Positions 17,932-27,922 of a DNA stretch of 64,000 nucleotides are shown piece after piece; the stretch's first letter is position 1; every line of letters starts with the position of its first letter. Both the position numbers and the translations under genes were made by a program. Source of the stretch: Cellulosilyticum sp. (lineage in GTDB: Bacteria; Bacillota; Clostridia; Lachnospirales; Cellulosilyticaceae); the NCBI GenBank assembly GCA_017941635.1, contig JAGAVZ010000135.1, positions 17,979-81,978 on the forward strand, given 5' to 3'. The notes below the pieces were generated by a model. It did not search any database. It was not told the origin of the DNA and worked only from the letters and a program-made list of their open reading frames with translations.

Positions 17932-19149
17932 ATGAAAAAAAGCATTTTGGTTTTGCTCTTTTTACTACTCTTCATCCCTAGTTACGCATACGCAGAAATT
18001 AATTCTACAGTAACTGTAGGAAAATTAGAAAAAAGCAACTTACAGCTTGTTTTCGATGAGGCTGTTATCAATGCTTATAAACTTTATGACACAAATTACA
18101 TCTTAGTATCTGACCTAAAAAAACTGGGATGCTCAGTCAATTATTCTCCAGCAGATCGATCTGTTACCATTTCTGCTCCAACTTATGGACAAGCAACCCC
18201 TACATTTGATGATAGTTTACTTTCTCAACCAGTATACTTATACGCTGGACGAGTTACCTTAGAAAATTTTGAAACCCAAGCATTATCGTGCAATAATAAA
18301 ACATTAATTCCATTATCTTCACTAAATACTATTGGGTCTATTACTGTTACAGATAACATATGTTATTTCTCACCAAGTGACCCTGTACCTGTAGTTACTA
18401 CACAGACCACTATTTCCAACTTAAGCGAATACAATTTAGATGTATCTGTATTAGATATTTATTGGACCAATAAACCCGTTTTAATCACATCAACTTATAC
18501 ACTTACACCTTTTGATTATCAAGAAAGACCAATGGCTGTTACAGATGAAAAGGCATTCTATATTGCAAGTATCGTCCAATCTGCCAACGGTGAAGAATAT
18601 ACCTACTCAGCTAATAGCCAAATGGGGCAAATCAACTCACAACTCATGACAAAATACATGCGCTATGCTAATCGTACCTTCCGCGACGACTACGGCGACT
18701 CTATAGATAGAGAAAAAGTAATCCAAGTAGAAGATTTTATCAATACACAAAACCTAAGCAGTCCTACTAAATACCTTGTATGGACCAATATCAGCGAACA
18801 ACGTACATATATTTTCGAAGGAACCATGAATAACTGGTCACTCCTTAAGACTTTTATCTGTTCAACAGGTAGAGATTATACCCCTACACCAAAAGGAAAA
18901 TTCGCTCTAACCTATAAAGTACCTAGTTTCGGCCAAAACAAAGGCTACTGCTGCAAATACGCATTCGGATTTATCGGAACCACTTACCTATATCACTCTA
19001 TCATCTTTGATAAAACAGGTTCATACCTTCTAGAAAATAAAGGGGTACTAGGTAAAAAAGCATCTCAAGGTTGTATCCGGTTCTCAGCAGATAATGCAAA
19101 ATGGTTCTACGATCACTTAGAATCTAAGACAACCGTATTTATTAATTAG
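17932..19149 (+). CDS. Secreted L,D-transpeptidase (YkuD) with copper-amine-oxidase-like N-domain
   Basis: A 405-residue exported cell-wall enzyme. The signal peptide covers residues 1-22, with cleavage after the YAYA region. Residues about 35-140 resemble the copper amine oxidase N-terminal/stalk domain common in clostridial wall proteins. The YkuD catalytic domain occupies the last 150 residues, with SQGCIRF (Cys381) as a variant of the usual SHGC(I/V)R signature: the His before Gly-Cys is replaced by Gln. The ATG is preceded by AGAGAGG. Monocistronic with its own terminator. It probably adds 3-3 cross-links or similar wall linkages. Confidence 0.9.
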   Translation: MKKSILVLLFLLLFIPSYAYAEINSTVTVGKLEKSNLQLVFDEAVINAYKLYDTNYILVSDLKKLGCSVNYSPADRSVTISAPTYGQATPTFDDSLLSQPVYLYAGRVTLENFETQALSCNNKTLIPLSSLNTIGSITVTDNICYFSPSDPVPVVTTQTTISNLSEYNLDVSVLDIYWTNKPVLITSTYTLTPFDYQERPMAVTDEKAFYIASIVQSANGEEYTYSANSQMGQINSQLMTKYMRYANRTFRDDYGDSIDREKVIQVEDFINTQNLSSPTKYLVWTNISEQRTYIFEGTMNNWSLLKTFICSTGRDYTPTPKGKFALTYKVPSFGQNKGYCCKYAFGFIGTTYLYHSIIFDKTGSYLLENKGVLGKKASQGCIRFSADNAKWFYDHLESKTTVFIN

Positions 19150-19191
19150 TCTCAAATACAACCAACTTATTTCAAACTTTATGGTACATCA

Positions 19192-19229
19192 TAAAAAGAG
19201 GAAATGCTTTTATAGCATTTCCTCTTTTT
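19192..19229 (+). terminator. Terminator of the second L,D-transpeptidase gene
   Basis: AAAGAGGAAATGCT / AGCATTTCCTCTTT stem with T-run. It also works in the other orientation for the sortase gene. Confidence 0.9.
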
Positions 19230-19284
19230 GAATCTATTTTTTACATTCTTTAGTTTAAAATCTATCAACTTGCCCTTTTTCCTA

Positions 19285-19917
19285 CTATTCTTTGAGCGTA
19301 GCTGTAATAATCAGCCTATGTGTTCCTGTATAGACAGGATGACATGTAATGAGTGTAAGTAACCTTTTTGTTTCATCTTGTTCTAATACAGATAGATCAC
19401 TTGGTTCCACAATCTTGATTTCTTCAGCTATGTAAGTATAACTCTCTCCCAAAAACTCTACTTCAACTTCATCTCCTACTTCAACTTCATCTAAACGGTT
19501 AAACATGGAGCCAAAAGTATAGTTTCTATGTCCTGCTATGGCACAATTCCCATATCTTCCTGGTTGTGCAGTATTCGGAAGGTGTCCTGCCCCCAGTCCT
19601 AATTCATGATTATTAGAGCCTTCTAGCAGAATTAAATCTACATCAATCTTCTCTATTTTTATTTTCCCAATGACTTGACCTTGATTAAGATTTATCTCTA
19701 CCATGTTTTGTGTTTCATTCAATGGCTCAACTTTCTCTTTGGCACGCGATTTTTCAATTGTTTGAGATTGTATAATGGGTGAAGAATTAGGTTGAATAAC
19801 TTCTATATAGTCTTTGTATAATTGTTCTTGTTTATGTTTTGTATAAAACCCGCCAATGATAGGTATTAAAATCAAAAGTAAACCTACTATCATCAATAAT
19901 TTACTAATTACCTTCAC
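19285..19917 (-). CDS. srtD: Class D sortase
   Basis: Transpeptidase that joins sorting-signal proteins to the cell wall. Shortened to 210 residues. One N-terminal helix (KLLMIVGLLLILIPIIGGF) is followed by the sortase barrel. The catalytic His (AGHRNY), Cys (TLITCHP) and Arg (GTHRLII) are all present. The longest frame begins at 19968, but AGAGGGG lies 6 bases before the GTG at 19917, giving the standard start just before the membrane helix. No sorting substrate (LPXTG-like) is seen in this window. Its neighbour at 17932 also acts on the wall. Confidence 0.9.
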   Translation of the reverse strand: MKVISKLLMIVGLLLILIPIIGGFYTKHKQEQLYKDYIEVIQPNSSPIIQSQTIEKSRAKEKVEPLNETQNMVEINLNQGQVIGKIKIEKIDVDLILLEGSNNHELGLGAGHLPNTAQPGRYGNCAIAGHRNYTFGSMFNRLDEVEVGDEVEVEFLGESYTYIAEEIKIVEPSDLSVLEQDETKRLLTLITCHPVYTGTHRLIITATLKE

Positions 19918-20108
19918 ACAATCCCCTCTTCCTTTTTTCTGATAATTCAATCTTATCACCATAACCAAGTCCTGTAAATATTAGATGGCATAACAAAAAG
20001 AGGTCAACTGTTGAATCCATTAATCATTTACAGCCATCTATACGATTTATATAGACTATGCTTTAATAATTAATCCATTCTGAGTTAACCTCTTATATAC
20101 CTTACTGC

Positions 20109-20954
20109 TTATTTGAAGTTAAACATTGAGCTGATTTGCTTGCTAAGTTGTGCTAGCTCTTTTTCGCAGTCTGGTGAAGTATATCTTAACTGATTAAATA
20201 ACTCACTGCGATTGCTTAATCTTTGGATGGTTTTTGTAAATGCCTTATCTACCTTTTGCTCTTCATCTGCTCTATGAACTAAAACTTTAACATCTCCTTC
20301 TGACCCTCGATAGAAAAGAATTTTGTAGTGTTCATATAATGCTGTACGTTCTTTTAGAATTTCTAGGTGCTTTACTTCTAGAATTTCTTCTTGCTTTTGA
20401 TTTGGATAATAGAGCATCTTTGGACTGATTGCTTTTAGCTCTTCTGGTCTTACTTCAATAACTACATTCGGTAAGAGATAAAAGCATTTCTCTTGTTGTA
20501 CGACTTGGACAATGCTTTTTGCTTGTTCGATAGATTTCATATGAGTATCTATTTTTTTATCTGCATTCATCAGTCCTTTGTAGCACCAAGATACTTCTTG
20601 TTTTTTGTGTTGTAGGCTTTTGATTGACTCTGCTGCTTTATATTCTTCTTTTGTAAAGCTAAGCTTGTTGCCTTCTTCTTTAACAATATCCATTTTAATG
20701 AGTTTATCTATTAAATCATTAACGATATGATCGTCTAAATCGAGTACATCTATAATGCCATATCGGTCTGTGATGCCCTGTCTAATACATGTGCACATAT
20801 AGCTTTCTAAAGTTCCAATCGGTGCGTTGCATGTGTATTCCATCATTAAATCCATTTTAACGAGAGGGAGATATGCATCTAATCCATTCACAAACTGATA
20901 TCCTTCATAATAGTTACTATAATCCTGCTCTATGAATTTTTCATTGGTTGCCAT
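20109..20954 (-). CDS. Winged-helix protein, last gene of the dynamin cassette
   Basis: A 281-residue protein of unknown family. Residues about 40-110 look like a winged helix (IIDVLDLDDHIVNDLIDKLI, then KMDIVKEEGNKLSFT), often found as a DNA/RNA- or partner-binding unit. The middle region has a CxxxL-rich helical part. The C-terminal half is mixed alpha/beta and highly charged. No catalytic motif is seen. It lies 14 bp after the helicase-like gene with its own GGGAGG ribosome site. Context suggests it links the dynamin/helicase machine to nucleic acid or to a regulator (inference). Confidence 0.75.
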   Translation of the reverse strand: MATNEKFIEQDYSNYYEGYQFVNGLDAYLPLVKMDLMMEYTCNAPIGTLESYMCTCIRQGITDRYGIIDVLDLDDHIVNDLIDKLIKMDIVKEEGNKLSFTKEEYKAAESIKSLQHKKQEVSWCYKGLMNADKKIDTHMKSIEQAKSIVQVVQQEKCFYLLPNVVIEVRPEELKAISPKMLYYPNQKQEEILEVKHLEILKERTALYEHYKILFYRGSEGDVKVLVHRADEEQKVDKAFTKTIQRLSNRSELFNQLRYTSPDCEKELAQLSKQISSMFNFK

Positions 20955-20968
20955 ACGCGTCCTCCCTC

Positions 20969-23482
20969 TTATTGAATCTCTGACAATGCTTTTTTATGCG
21001 TTCTTAAGCATCTGTCGTATAGTTTTGCAAATAATGATGTTGGTTCTTTGGCTGCATCTCCCACTAGAACAGCTTTCTTTCCTCTTACTAAAGAAATAAG
21101 GAATTCTAAATTTGGCATATCCTGTGCTTCATGGATAATGACATATTCAAAATCATCTCTTAATAATCCTGTACGCTTATGCTCTACTAAAGCATGGTGA
21201 GTCGCACCAATGACATTGATTTGAGCTGCAAGATATGAAGTTAGCATGTCTTCATTTTCTTCTAAACTAGAACGCCAATCTTCTTTTAGCTTGGCAATCG
21301 CATCATAGAATGCAACTTTTTCTTTGTAGATTTCTAATTTGAAGGTTCTTTGCTCCACCGCAGCTTCTAACTTTTCTAAGCTCATTACACTTTCATGGCT
21401 TAATGGTGCTTGTAGGATTTGTTTAACCCCTTCTTCTTCCTCTTCAATAAGTTCAAGAAAATCTTTAAACATTTTTTCTTGTAACTTACTTTCAAGTAAG
21501 CTCATGATTTCTTCTTGTTTCTTGAGAACTTCAAGCATCTTCTCTTGGTTTTCTTCTTGTAATTTGATAAGCTGGTTGTTCTTTTCAACAATTACTTCAA
21601 GTTCAAGATATTCTTCTACACCTTCTAGATAAGTTGTATAGGTGCTTCCATCTTCAAATAAGCTTTCCACCCTTTGCATACATTTAAATACCTCAATTAC
21701 ATCCGCCTTTGTCATATCTTCTCTATGACAAGCTGTCATTAGACCTATGCTATAGTCTCTCATATAGCCTTCAACTTGTTCTTTAAGTTTATAAACTTTT
21801 TCTTTAAGTTCATCTAAATAACGTGTACTGATAATACCTGTGGCAGTTTCTTCACCTTTTTGGCGGAAATCAGCCAGCTTTTCTTCTAATGCTTTGATAT
21901 TCTCTTGTACACTTATATCTTCTACAATGCTGTCATTTGGGTCAATTTGTTTTAAGGCTGCTGTATTTAGATATTGACGTCTTGCTTCTAATAACTCTGT
22001 TTCAAGAACTTTGCACTGTTGCTCATAAGCATTTCTTTCTTGAATCTGTTTTTTATAGGCTTGAAGTTTTTCTTCAAACACTTGAACCTCTTTGCTATAT
22101 TCTAATACAAGTGCCTTATTTTCTTCATAACCAATCGTTTCTCTATATGTTTTTGTCCAGAGCATTTCATTATATAGGTCATCACAAGTGCTGAGTTGCT
22201 CTTTTAGTCTGCCATAGGTTTCAAGCTCTTTATCTGATATAGATGCATACCTTTCCAGCGCATCTACATACGATGCCCCTTGATTGCCTAAAGCAAGTGA
22301 TTCTTCTTGAAGTTTTACTTTATCTTCTTCAACCTCTGCTAAAAGATTAAGGATATGATTTATAAGCTGAATCGTTTTTTCTGCATACGCATAGGTATCA
22401 CACTCTGCTCTCATTTGGTCAAGTTCTTTTTTATGACGGTTATGCTTAGACGCTTCCTCTGTCAGCTTGTGTAAACTAGAATTCCTTAAGTGACTTACTT
22501 TATATTCTAAAGTATATGGACTGATTTCACCTTCTTCAGAAGACTGAATTTGAGTCACTTCAACCACACAGTTACAGTTATGAGTTTCTGTATTATGACT
22601 ATCTAGATTACTATTTTCTGCATCATATCCATTCACATTACAATGACCTTCATGGCAATATTCCTCAATGTCTTGTAACAACTCTTTTACTTGTTTTGAA
22701 TCCGGTGCCACTATAAGTGTTCTTTGATTTTGTGCGCTTACTTGTTGCACTACTTCTCTCATTAAAGGTTTTGCATCGGTATCACCTTGTGTATCAATAA
22801 AGTATAGATTTTCTGTAGATAATACTTGGTTAACAATATATTTTTGCTCTTCACTTAATAGCTCGTACCCACTTGTGAAGTGTTCAGGATTAACTTCCTT
22901 TAAATCAAACGGCTTGAGCTTTTCCACTGTTGGCATAAAGTCTTGCATACTGCTATTAGCTGCTTTGCCTTCATATAAATATCTTAAAGCTTCTTCTTGA
23001 CCCACTTGATCAATGACCGCTTGTACTATTTCTTCATCCTTATGACCATCTGTCATAAAGCTATGCCATAATTTTACGTAATTTGCAAAGTCTCTTTTCT
23101 CTTTTTCTGACTGCATAAAACGTTCCACATCATGGTGCTCTTTTCCATTGATATACTGGAATTTGTAAACTGGAACAAAAGTAATTTTTTCTTCTAACAA
23201 TTTTCCTTCTTCAATTGCCTTATGATACATCAAAACATCTGTATCTTCTGCTCTGACAACTTTTAAATAACCCTTACTTTCACCAACACATTCTAATGTA
23301 ATGGTGGCACTATATAAATAAACCTTTAATCCCTGCTCTTTATCGAAACTTTCGCTATATAGTGTTCCTCTCCCTATCGGATTAAATTGACTTGTTAAAT
23401 ATCTAGACCATTCATTTGCCCCTTGTTCAACCATTTTCCCATGAATAAACTTCATAGGTGCATCTAATACTAATATATCCAT
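20969..23482 (-). CDS. Coiled-coil protein with a degenerate UPF1-like SF1 helicase core
   Basis: 837 residues. After a 210-residue N-domain comes helicase-like text: a Q-motif (LSEEQKYIVNQVL), a motif I position reading IDTQGDTDAKPL instead of GPPGTGKT, and motif Ia (TLIVAPDSKQVKELL). A coiled-coil insert of about 400 residues follows, then motif II FEYVIIHEAQD in place of DEASQ, and motif III KKAVLVGDAAKEPT in place of LVGDxxQLPP. The protein then ends: the whole second RecA domain is missing. Both ATP-binding motifs lack their key residues, so it is probably a non-catalytic scaffold. Middle of the five-gene operon, 6 bp after the second dynamin gene. Confidence 0.75.
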   Translation of the reverse strand: MDILVLDAPMKFIHGKMVEQGANEWSRYLTSQFNPIGRGTLYSESFDKEQGLKVYLYSATITLECVGESKGYLKVVRAEDTDVLMYHKAIEEGKLLEEKITFVPVYKFQYINGKEHHDVERFMQSEKEKRDFANYVKLWHSFMTDGHKDEEIVQAVIDQVGQEEALRYLYEGKAANSSMQDFMPTVEKLKPFDLKEVNPEHFTSGYELLSEEQKYIVNQVLSTENLYFIDTQGDTDAKPLMREVVQQVSAQNQRTLIVAPDSKQVKELLQDIEEYCHEGHCNVNGYDAENSNLDSHNTETHNCNCVVEVTQIQSSEEGEISPYTLEYKVSHLRNSSLHKLTEEASKHNRHKKELDQMRAECDTYAYAEKTIQLINHILNLLAEVEEDKVKLQEESLALGNQGASYVDALERYASISDKELETYGRLKEQLSTCDDLYNEMLWTKTYRETIGYEENKALVLEYSKEVQVFEEKLQAYKKQIQERNAYEQQCKVLETELLEARRQYLNTAALKQIDPNDSIVEDISVQENIKALEEKLADFRQKGEETATGIISTRYLDELKEKVYKLKEQVEGYMRDYSIGLMTACHREDMTKADVIEVFKCMQRVESLFEDGSTYTTYLEGVEEYLELEVIVEKNNQLIKLQEENQEKMLEVLKKQEEIMSLLESKLQEKMFKDFLELIEEEEEGVKQILQAPLSHESVMSLEKLEAAVEQRTFKLEIYKEKVAFYDAIAKLKEDWRSSLEENEDMLTSYLAAQINVIGATHHALVEHKRTGLLRDDFEYVIIHEAQDMPNLEFLISLVRGKKAVLVGDAAKEPTSLFAKLYDRCLRTHKKALSEIQ

Positions 23483-23488
23483 ATCTTT

Positions 23489-25330
23489 CTACCCCAACAA
23501 ATCATCAATATTAAAATCTTTGTAATCTATTATTTCTTCAATAGCTTGAGTTTTCTCTAATGTTTCTGCAAGCTCTTTTTCCAACATCTTATATGGCTCT
23601 AAGCCTTCTTCTAGTTGTTTTACTAACCCCTCTAATTCTATAGGTGTTTTCATTGCGCTTTGATTCATAAATTGATTTAAAAGCTGCTCTTCTACTTGTC
23701 CACTTAATGTTTCAAAGTGATTGTTTGTCACTAATTCGCAGCCCATTAAAATCTCTCTGATTCCTTTAACTTTTTCGCTGATTTCACCTTGGTAAGCCTC
23801 CACTTCACGCTTACTACTGTGTTTATCATATACTTTTCTTAAATAACCTACTGCAAGCCCACCTGCCAGAACCACAGGGAATACACTAAGCGCAGCACTT
23901 ACCACACTCACACTTGCTGCTGCTGGTCCTAAGAATGCAATATATCCTGTTAAAGCAGAGCCAATCTTTACACTATCCCATAAACTATCTTTAATGACTG
24001 TGTTATCTTTTAAAGTTTCCATTTGCTCAATGTCTTCAACATGTTTTTCTTCGTTAAATAACATCGTACTGTTATAAAGTTTTTCTTGTTCAATATGGAG
24101 ATTTTCTGCAAATCTTCTAAGCTCCTCAAGGCAAGAGTCATCTAATTGTTTCACTCTTTTCTCCCAAGACGCTTCTAATTGCTGACAAAGATCTTGAATT
24201 CGCTCTTGTATTGTTTCATTAATATGCTCTTCGCAGAGATACTCTGTCTCTAATTGACCTAGCTGCTCTAAGCTTATTTTCTTTTGGTTCATCTCACGCA
24301 TTTCATCTGCTAAGAAACCATATTTAATCCATGAAACAAACTTTTCTTGAATTTCTTCACTAATTTCTTTGTGAATATCATGAATAGAGCCTTCATAATC
24401 TCTAATCATTTTTTGAACCTGATTACTAATTTGAATCATCTCATCGTGATAGCCTATTTCTCTTTCAATAAGCGCCAGTAAGCTTTGTGTAATCACTTCT
24501 TTTTTCTTATTTTCAATGTCTTCACCGATTTCTTCTTGGATTGCATTTAAAAGTCTTGCCACGCCATTATTTGGTGTTATTTCACCACGTTCCACAGCTT
24601 CTAACTCTTGGTAAGCTGATAATGGAATGTATGTGCTAATCTCTGGCATATCTCTTTCGGCACTTGCCATAATTTCCTCTTGGCTTGCGCATACCTCATC
24701 AATGCGATTTAAAACACCAATCATTTCCTTTCCTTGGCCTTTGATGTCAAATATATAATCTCGCACATTTTGCTGACCAATATAATTGCTGTTAAATACC
24801 CAAATCACAATATCCGCCCATGGAATATAGCGTTTTGTAATCTCTTCATTTGAATCCGTTACTGTACCAAGTCCTGGTGTATCGATTAAGTCAAATTGCT
24901 TTAAAATCGGTAGATTAAGCCCAATCTCAATATTTGTACATTCCTTGATAAAAGCAGCTTCACCACTTTTTTCTTCTAGCATTTCCACTAATTTATCCAC
25001 ATCTTGTAATTTAAAACGTCCATTCTTTGTAATTACACTGCACTCTTCTTCTTCACTATAGTAAAAATGATAGATTGCAGAAGTTGCTTCTAAAACGCTT
25101 GTTCTAGATAATCTTTTACCTAAAATGCTATTAATTAATGTGGATTTACCCGCTTTAACTTCACCCATTAAAACCACTTTAATCGGTAAATTTAGAGAAC
25201 CTCTGATAATATCTAGGCATCCTTTATTTTCTTCAAATAATGGCTGAAACTGTGCAAATAGTGTGCTTTCCTCACTACGCCCAGGTGCTTCCTCCATGAT
25301 TTCGTGTAACTTATCTATATATTGTTCCAT
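23489..25330 (-). CDS. Dynamin-like GTPase B (with hydrophobic paddle)
   Basis: A 613-residue bacterial dynamin-like protein. G1 is GEVKAGKS (56-63), G3 is DTPG (150-153) and the G4-like motif is NRID (208-211). Helical stalk segments follow. A long hydrophobic stretch (about 455-500, rich in Ala/Val/Gly) is a plausible membrane-inserting paddle. Bacterial dynamins tubulate, tether or fuse membranes on GTP hydrolysis. It directly follows dynamin A with a 6-bp gap, so the two probably form a heteromeric pair, as known for LeoA-type and two-headed DynA systems. Confidence 0.9.
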   Translation of the reverse strand: MEQYIDKLHEIMEEAPGRSEESTLFAQFQPLFEENKGCLDIIRGSLNLPIKVVLMGEVKAGKSTLINSILGKRLSRTSVLEATSAIYHFYYSEEEECSVITKNGRFKLQDVDKLVEMLEEKSGEAAFIKECTNIEIGLNLPILKQFDLIDTPGLGTVTDSNEEITKRYIPWADIVIWVFNSNYIGQQNVRDYIFDIKGQGKEMIGVLNRIDEVCASQEEIMASAERDMPEISTYIPLSAYQELEAVERGEITPNNGVARLLNAIQEEIGEDIENKKKEVITQSLLALIEREIGYHDEMIQISNQVQKMIRDYEGSIHDIHKEISEEIQEKFVSWIKYGFLADEMREMNQKKISLEQLGQLETEYLCEEHINETIQERIQDLCQQLEASWEKRVKQLDDSCLEELRRFAENLHIEQEKLYNSTMLFNEEKHVEDIEQMETLKDNTVIKDSLWDSVKIGSALTGYIAFLGPAAASVSVVSAALSVFPVVLAGGLAVGYLRKVYDKHSSKREVEAYQGEISEKVKGIREILMGCELVTNNHFETLSGQVEEQLLNQFMNQSAMKTPIELEGLVKQLEEGLEPYKMLEKELAETLEKTQAIEEIIDYKDFNIDDLLG

Positions 25331-25336
25331 TCTTCA

Positions 25337-27271
25337 TCACCCATTCCCTTTAATGTAATCCATTATCGTACTTTCTCTCGTTGGCTGTGATAATATCTTA
25401 TCTATTGTTTTTAAAGCATAAAGTTGATTGATGCGTACCTTATCATTTCCATAAATTCCGTCAAACTGATTTTGTCTAATCTCAAGAATCTGCTTTTGCT
25501 CCTGTAATAAACTTGTTTGTAATTCTTCTGTTAAATGATGTGTCATTGTTTCTACTAATTGCGTTAGCCCTTCAAAGAGCTTTTCCTTACACTCTTCGAT
25601 ATATGGCTTGTCTACCATTTTCTTTACAGCACTAATACTACTAACTAGTTTTCTAAGCGGATGATTTTCTACCTTCTCTAAGCCTAAGTTCATTTCAACT
25701 AGGCTAAAATATTTCTCTATACTAAATGTATCCACCCAATCTTGCATTGGATACGTTGTAACTTTTCTGAGTTCCAGCTTATCCACATACTCTAACTGAA
25801 TACGCTCTACTTGTTTTAAAATTACTTGAAGTAATTCTTTAACTTCTCCTTCAATAGCTGCCACATTAAAAATCTCTTCATTCATAACAGCCTCTTTATC
25901 TCTATCTATTTCAAACAATGCCTCTGTGAATTTTTCAATATGAGATGAAACCATATGTTCATAGCTTAAAATCATATCTTCAAGTTGAACTTTACTTTCT
26001 TCTTGAAGTTTTTTAAAAGCCTCTGAAATCGCTTTATTTCGTGCAATATGCTCTTTAAGTTTCTCTTCAAGCTCTTGAATATAATAGCTGAGTAAAACTT
26101 GAAACTTCATTTCTTCTCGCTGAATTTCACTTAAAAGCTTCTCTGTTTTGACTTGGTTTGCCCCTTTCAAGAAATGGATATTGATATAATCTTCCAAGGC
26201 GATATAACCACTTTGTTTAAGTAGCATTTCATCACCTTCAAGTCTTGCTTTAAGTGCAGTCGCTGCTGAAAATGGTAAGATACTATTAAATTCTTCACCA
26301 TATATCTCATAAGCCTGCTCTAAGATGCGTGCTTTCTCTTCTTCACTGCGTATACAATCACTTCTATTAAGAAGTGCTAGCATTTCTTTACGCTGACAAG
26401 CCTTTGTCTTGCCAAATAACTCTTCTTCTATTTCTCTGATATGCGTTTTGGTTGAATTCATAGCAATCTTATTCATATCCATAACCCATATAATCCCATC
26501 GGCCTCATCATAATACTTCTTGATAGACTCTTGAAGTGCACTCGCCACTCGATTTTGTCTAAGACCTGGTGTATCTACCACTTGAAAGTTTGCAAGCACC
26601 TCATTAGTCTCTACTGGCCATTTCGCCTCTATAATATCTGAAGTGTACAAATCCTCTCTCCAAAGACGCTCTTTGTAATCTTCTAGCTTGTCTGCTACTT
26701 CTCTAAAAGGAATATGCTGTGCTTTACAGATTTTTTGAATTGCTTCTGTTTTTTCTTTTATATTCGATTGAATCTTATGTATGGAATCATTACGTTTTAT
26801 TTCTTCTTCCTCAATAAGTTTCTTTGCATCTTCACTAGACAAAGTGCTTACCTTATTTCCCTTTTTATCATAGGTTACAAGCTGCACCCCTTTTGATATT
26901 TCATCATGAAAAACATCAATCTTCCATGTCATTGGGTCAAACTTCATCTTTGCTACTTCTTTACCTAGCAATGTATTAACAACTGTTGATTTCCCAGCAT
27001 TTCCATCCCCAATTACAAAGATAGAAAACTTATCCTCTAACTTATTTGCTAGTGTTCTTAGTCTTCTAATCCCTTGGCTAACTTCCTCCACACATTGTAG
27101 TTCTCTTTCTGACTGGTTATCAGATGTAACGAGCGGAACAATAGCCGCTTCAATGCGGTTAATCTTTTCTTCCAACCTACCCTTTATATAAAAACGCTCT
27201 CTATTAATTTTTTCTGCTTCTAATTTTTCATAAAAAGTTACCAGTTTACTTGCTATCTCGTGAATCGCCAT
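25337..27271 (-). CDS. Dynamin-like GTPase A
   Basis: A 644-residue bacterial dynamin-like protein. G1 is GDGNAGKS (88-95), G3 is DTPG (233-236) and G4 is NRSD (302-305). The rest is long helices typical of a stalk. Unlike dynamin B it has no obvious membrane paddle. It starts 2 bp after the stop of the coiled-coil gene, with AGAGGT as ribosome site, so expression is coupled. The unequal pair (one with a paddle, one without) points to a heteromer rather than a simple duplication. Confidence 0.9.
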   Translation of the reverse strand: MAIHEIASKLVTFYEKLEAEKINRERFYIKGRLEEKINRIEAAIVPLVTSDNQSERELQCVEEVSQGIRRLRTLANKLEDKFSIFVIGDGNAGKSTVVNTLLGKEVAKMKFDPMTWKIDVFHDEISKGVQLVTYDKKGNKVSTLSSEDAKKLIEEEEIKRNDSIHKIQSNIKEKTEAIQKICKAQHIPFREVADKLEDYKERLWREDLYTSDIIEAKWPVETNEVLANFQVVDTPGLRQNRVASALQESIKKYYDEADGIIWVMDMNKIAMNSTKTHIREIEEELFGKTKACQRKEMLALLNRSDCIRSEEEKARILEQAYEIYGEEFNSILPFSAATALKARLEGDEMLLKQSGYIALEDYINIHFLKGANQVKTEKLLSEIQREEMKFQVLLSYYIQELEEKLKEHIARNKAISEAFKKLQEESKVQLEDMILSYEHMVSSHIEKFTEALFEIDRDKEAVMNEEIFNVAAIEGEVKELLQVILKQVERIQLEYVDKLELRKVTTYPMQDWVDTFSIEKYFSLVEMNLGLEKVENHPLRKLVSSISAVKKMVDKPYIEECKEKLFEGLTQLVETMTHHLTEELQTSLLQEQKQILEIRQNQFDGIYGNDKVRINQLYALKTIDKILSQPTRESTIMDYIKGNG

Positions 27272-27273
27272 AA

Positions 27274-27882
27274 TTAATTACCTCTGGCAATAATAAAAAT
27301 AAGTAAACCGACAACTGCTGCCATTAAACCAAAATTCACATAGAATAATTTTTGAATCTTATCATTAAGTGCTTTTTGATTTGTTGCAACCGTTTCTTGA
27401 AGTGTTCTATAACTTTCCCCCATCACACTACTGCTCTCTTTGAATAATCGATCGATATTCTCCATATGTGCATCCACTTGCTCACTCATAGTAGACACTT
27501 CAGTACGTAGCTTTTCATTAGTGATATATAGTTCCTGCGTGCTTTGATTCACTATATTTTTAATACGCTCTTCACTTTCTTTAATCTCTGATGCTTGTTT
27601 TTCACACACATCATAAACTAAAGCTTTAATTTCTTCTTCTGATATATAATCTAAACCTTGAAGTTTATGTTTAACTCTTTCAACTTCAGCACTAATCTCT
27701 TCAAGAGCATCTGCAATCTCTGCCTTATAGCTTCTTGTTACAACATCCTTTGCAACCTCTTTCATCTGTGCTTCTTTAAGCACCTCTAAAGAAATTGCTT
27801 CTATTAACCCTTTAAATTCGTCTAATAAATTGTTCTCTGCTGCCAATGTTTTGTGCTCCTTATTGTAAAAATTGGTATACAT
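27274..27882 (-). CDS. Coiled-coil protein with C-terminal membrane anchor, first gene of the dynamin cassette
   Basis: 202 residues, acidic and almost entirely helical (long coiled coil about 20-175), ending in a single hydrophobic helix (about 178-199) and a short basic tail: a tail-anchored protein. Unknown family. AGGGGG lies upstream, spaced 13 bases from the in-frame ATG (an out-of-frame ATG lies between, so the start is slightly uncertain). As leader gene of the operon it may recruit the two dynamins to the membrane (inference). Confidence 0.75.
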   Translation of the reverse strand: MYTNFYNKEHKTLAAENNLLDEFKGLIEAISLEVLKEAQMKEVAKDVVTRSYKAEIADALEEISAEVERVKHKLQGLDYISEEEIKALVYDVCEKQASEIKESEERIKNIVNQSTQELYITNEKLRTEVSTMSEQVDAHMENIDRLFKESSSVMGESYRTLQETVATNQKALNDKIQKLFYVNFGLMAAVVGLLIFIIARGN

Positions 27883-27922
27883 TCATTATACGTTTCCCCC
27901 TAGTACTTTTCCATAATAATTT

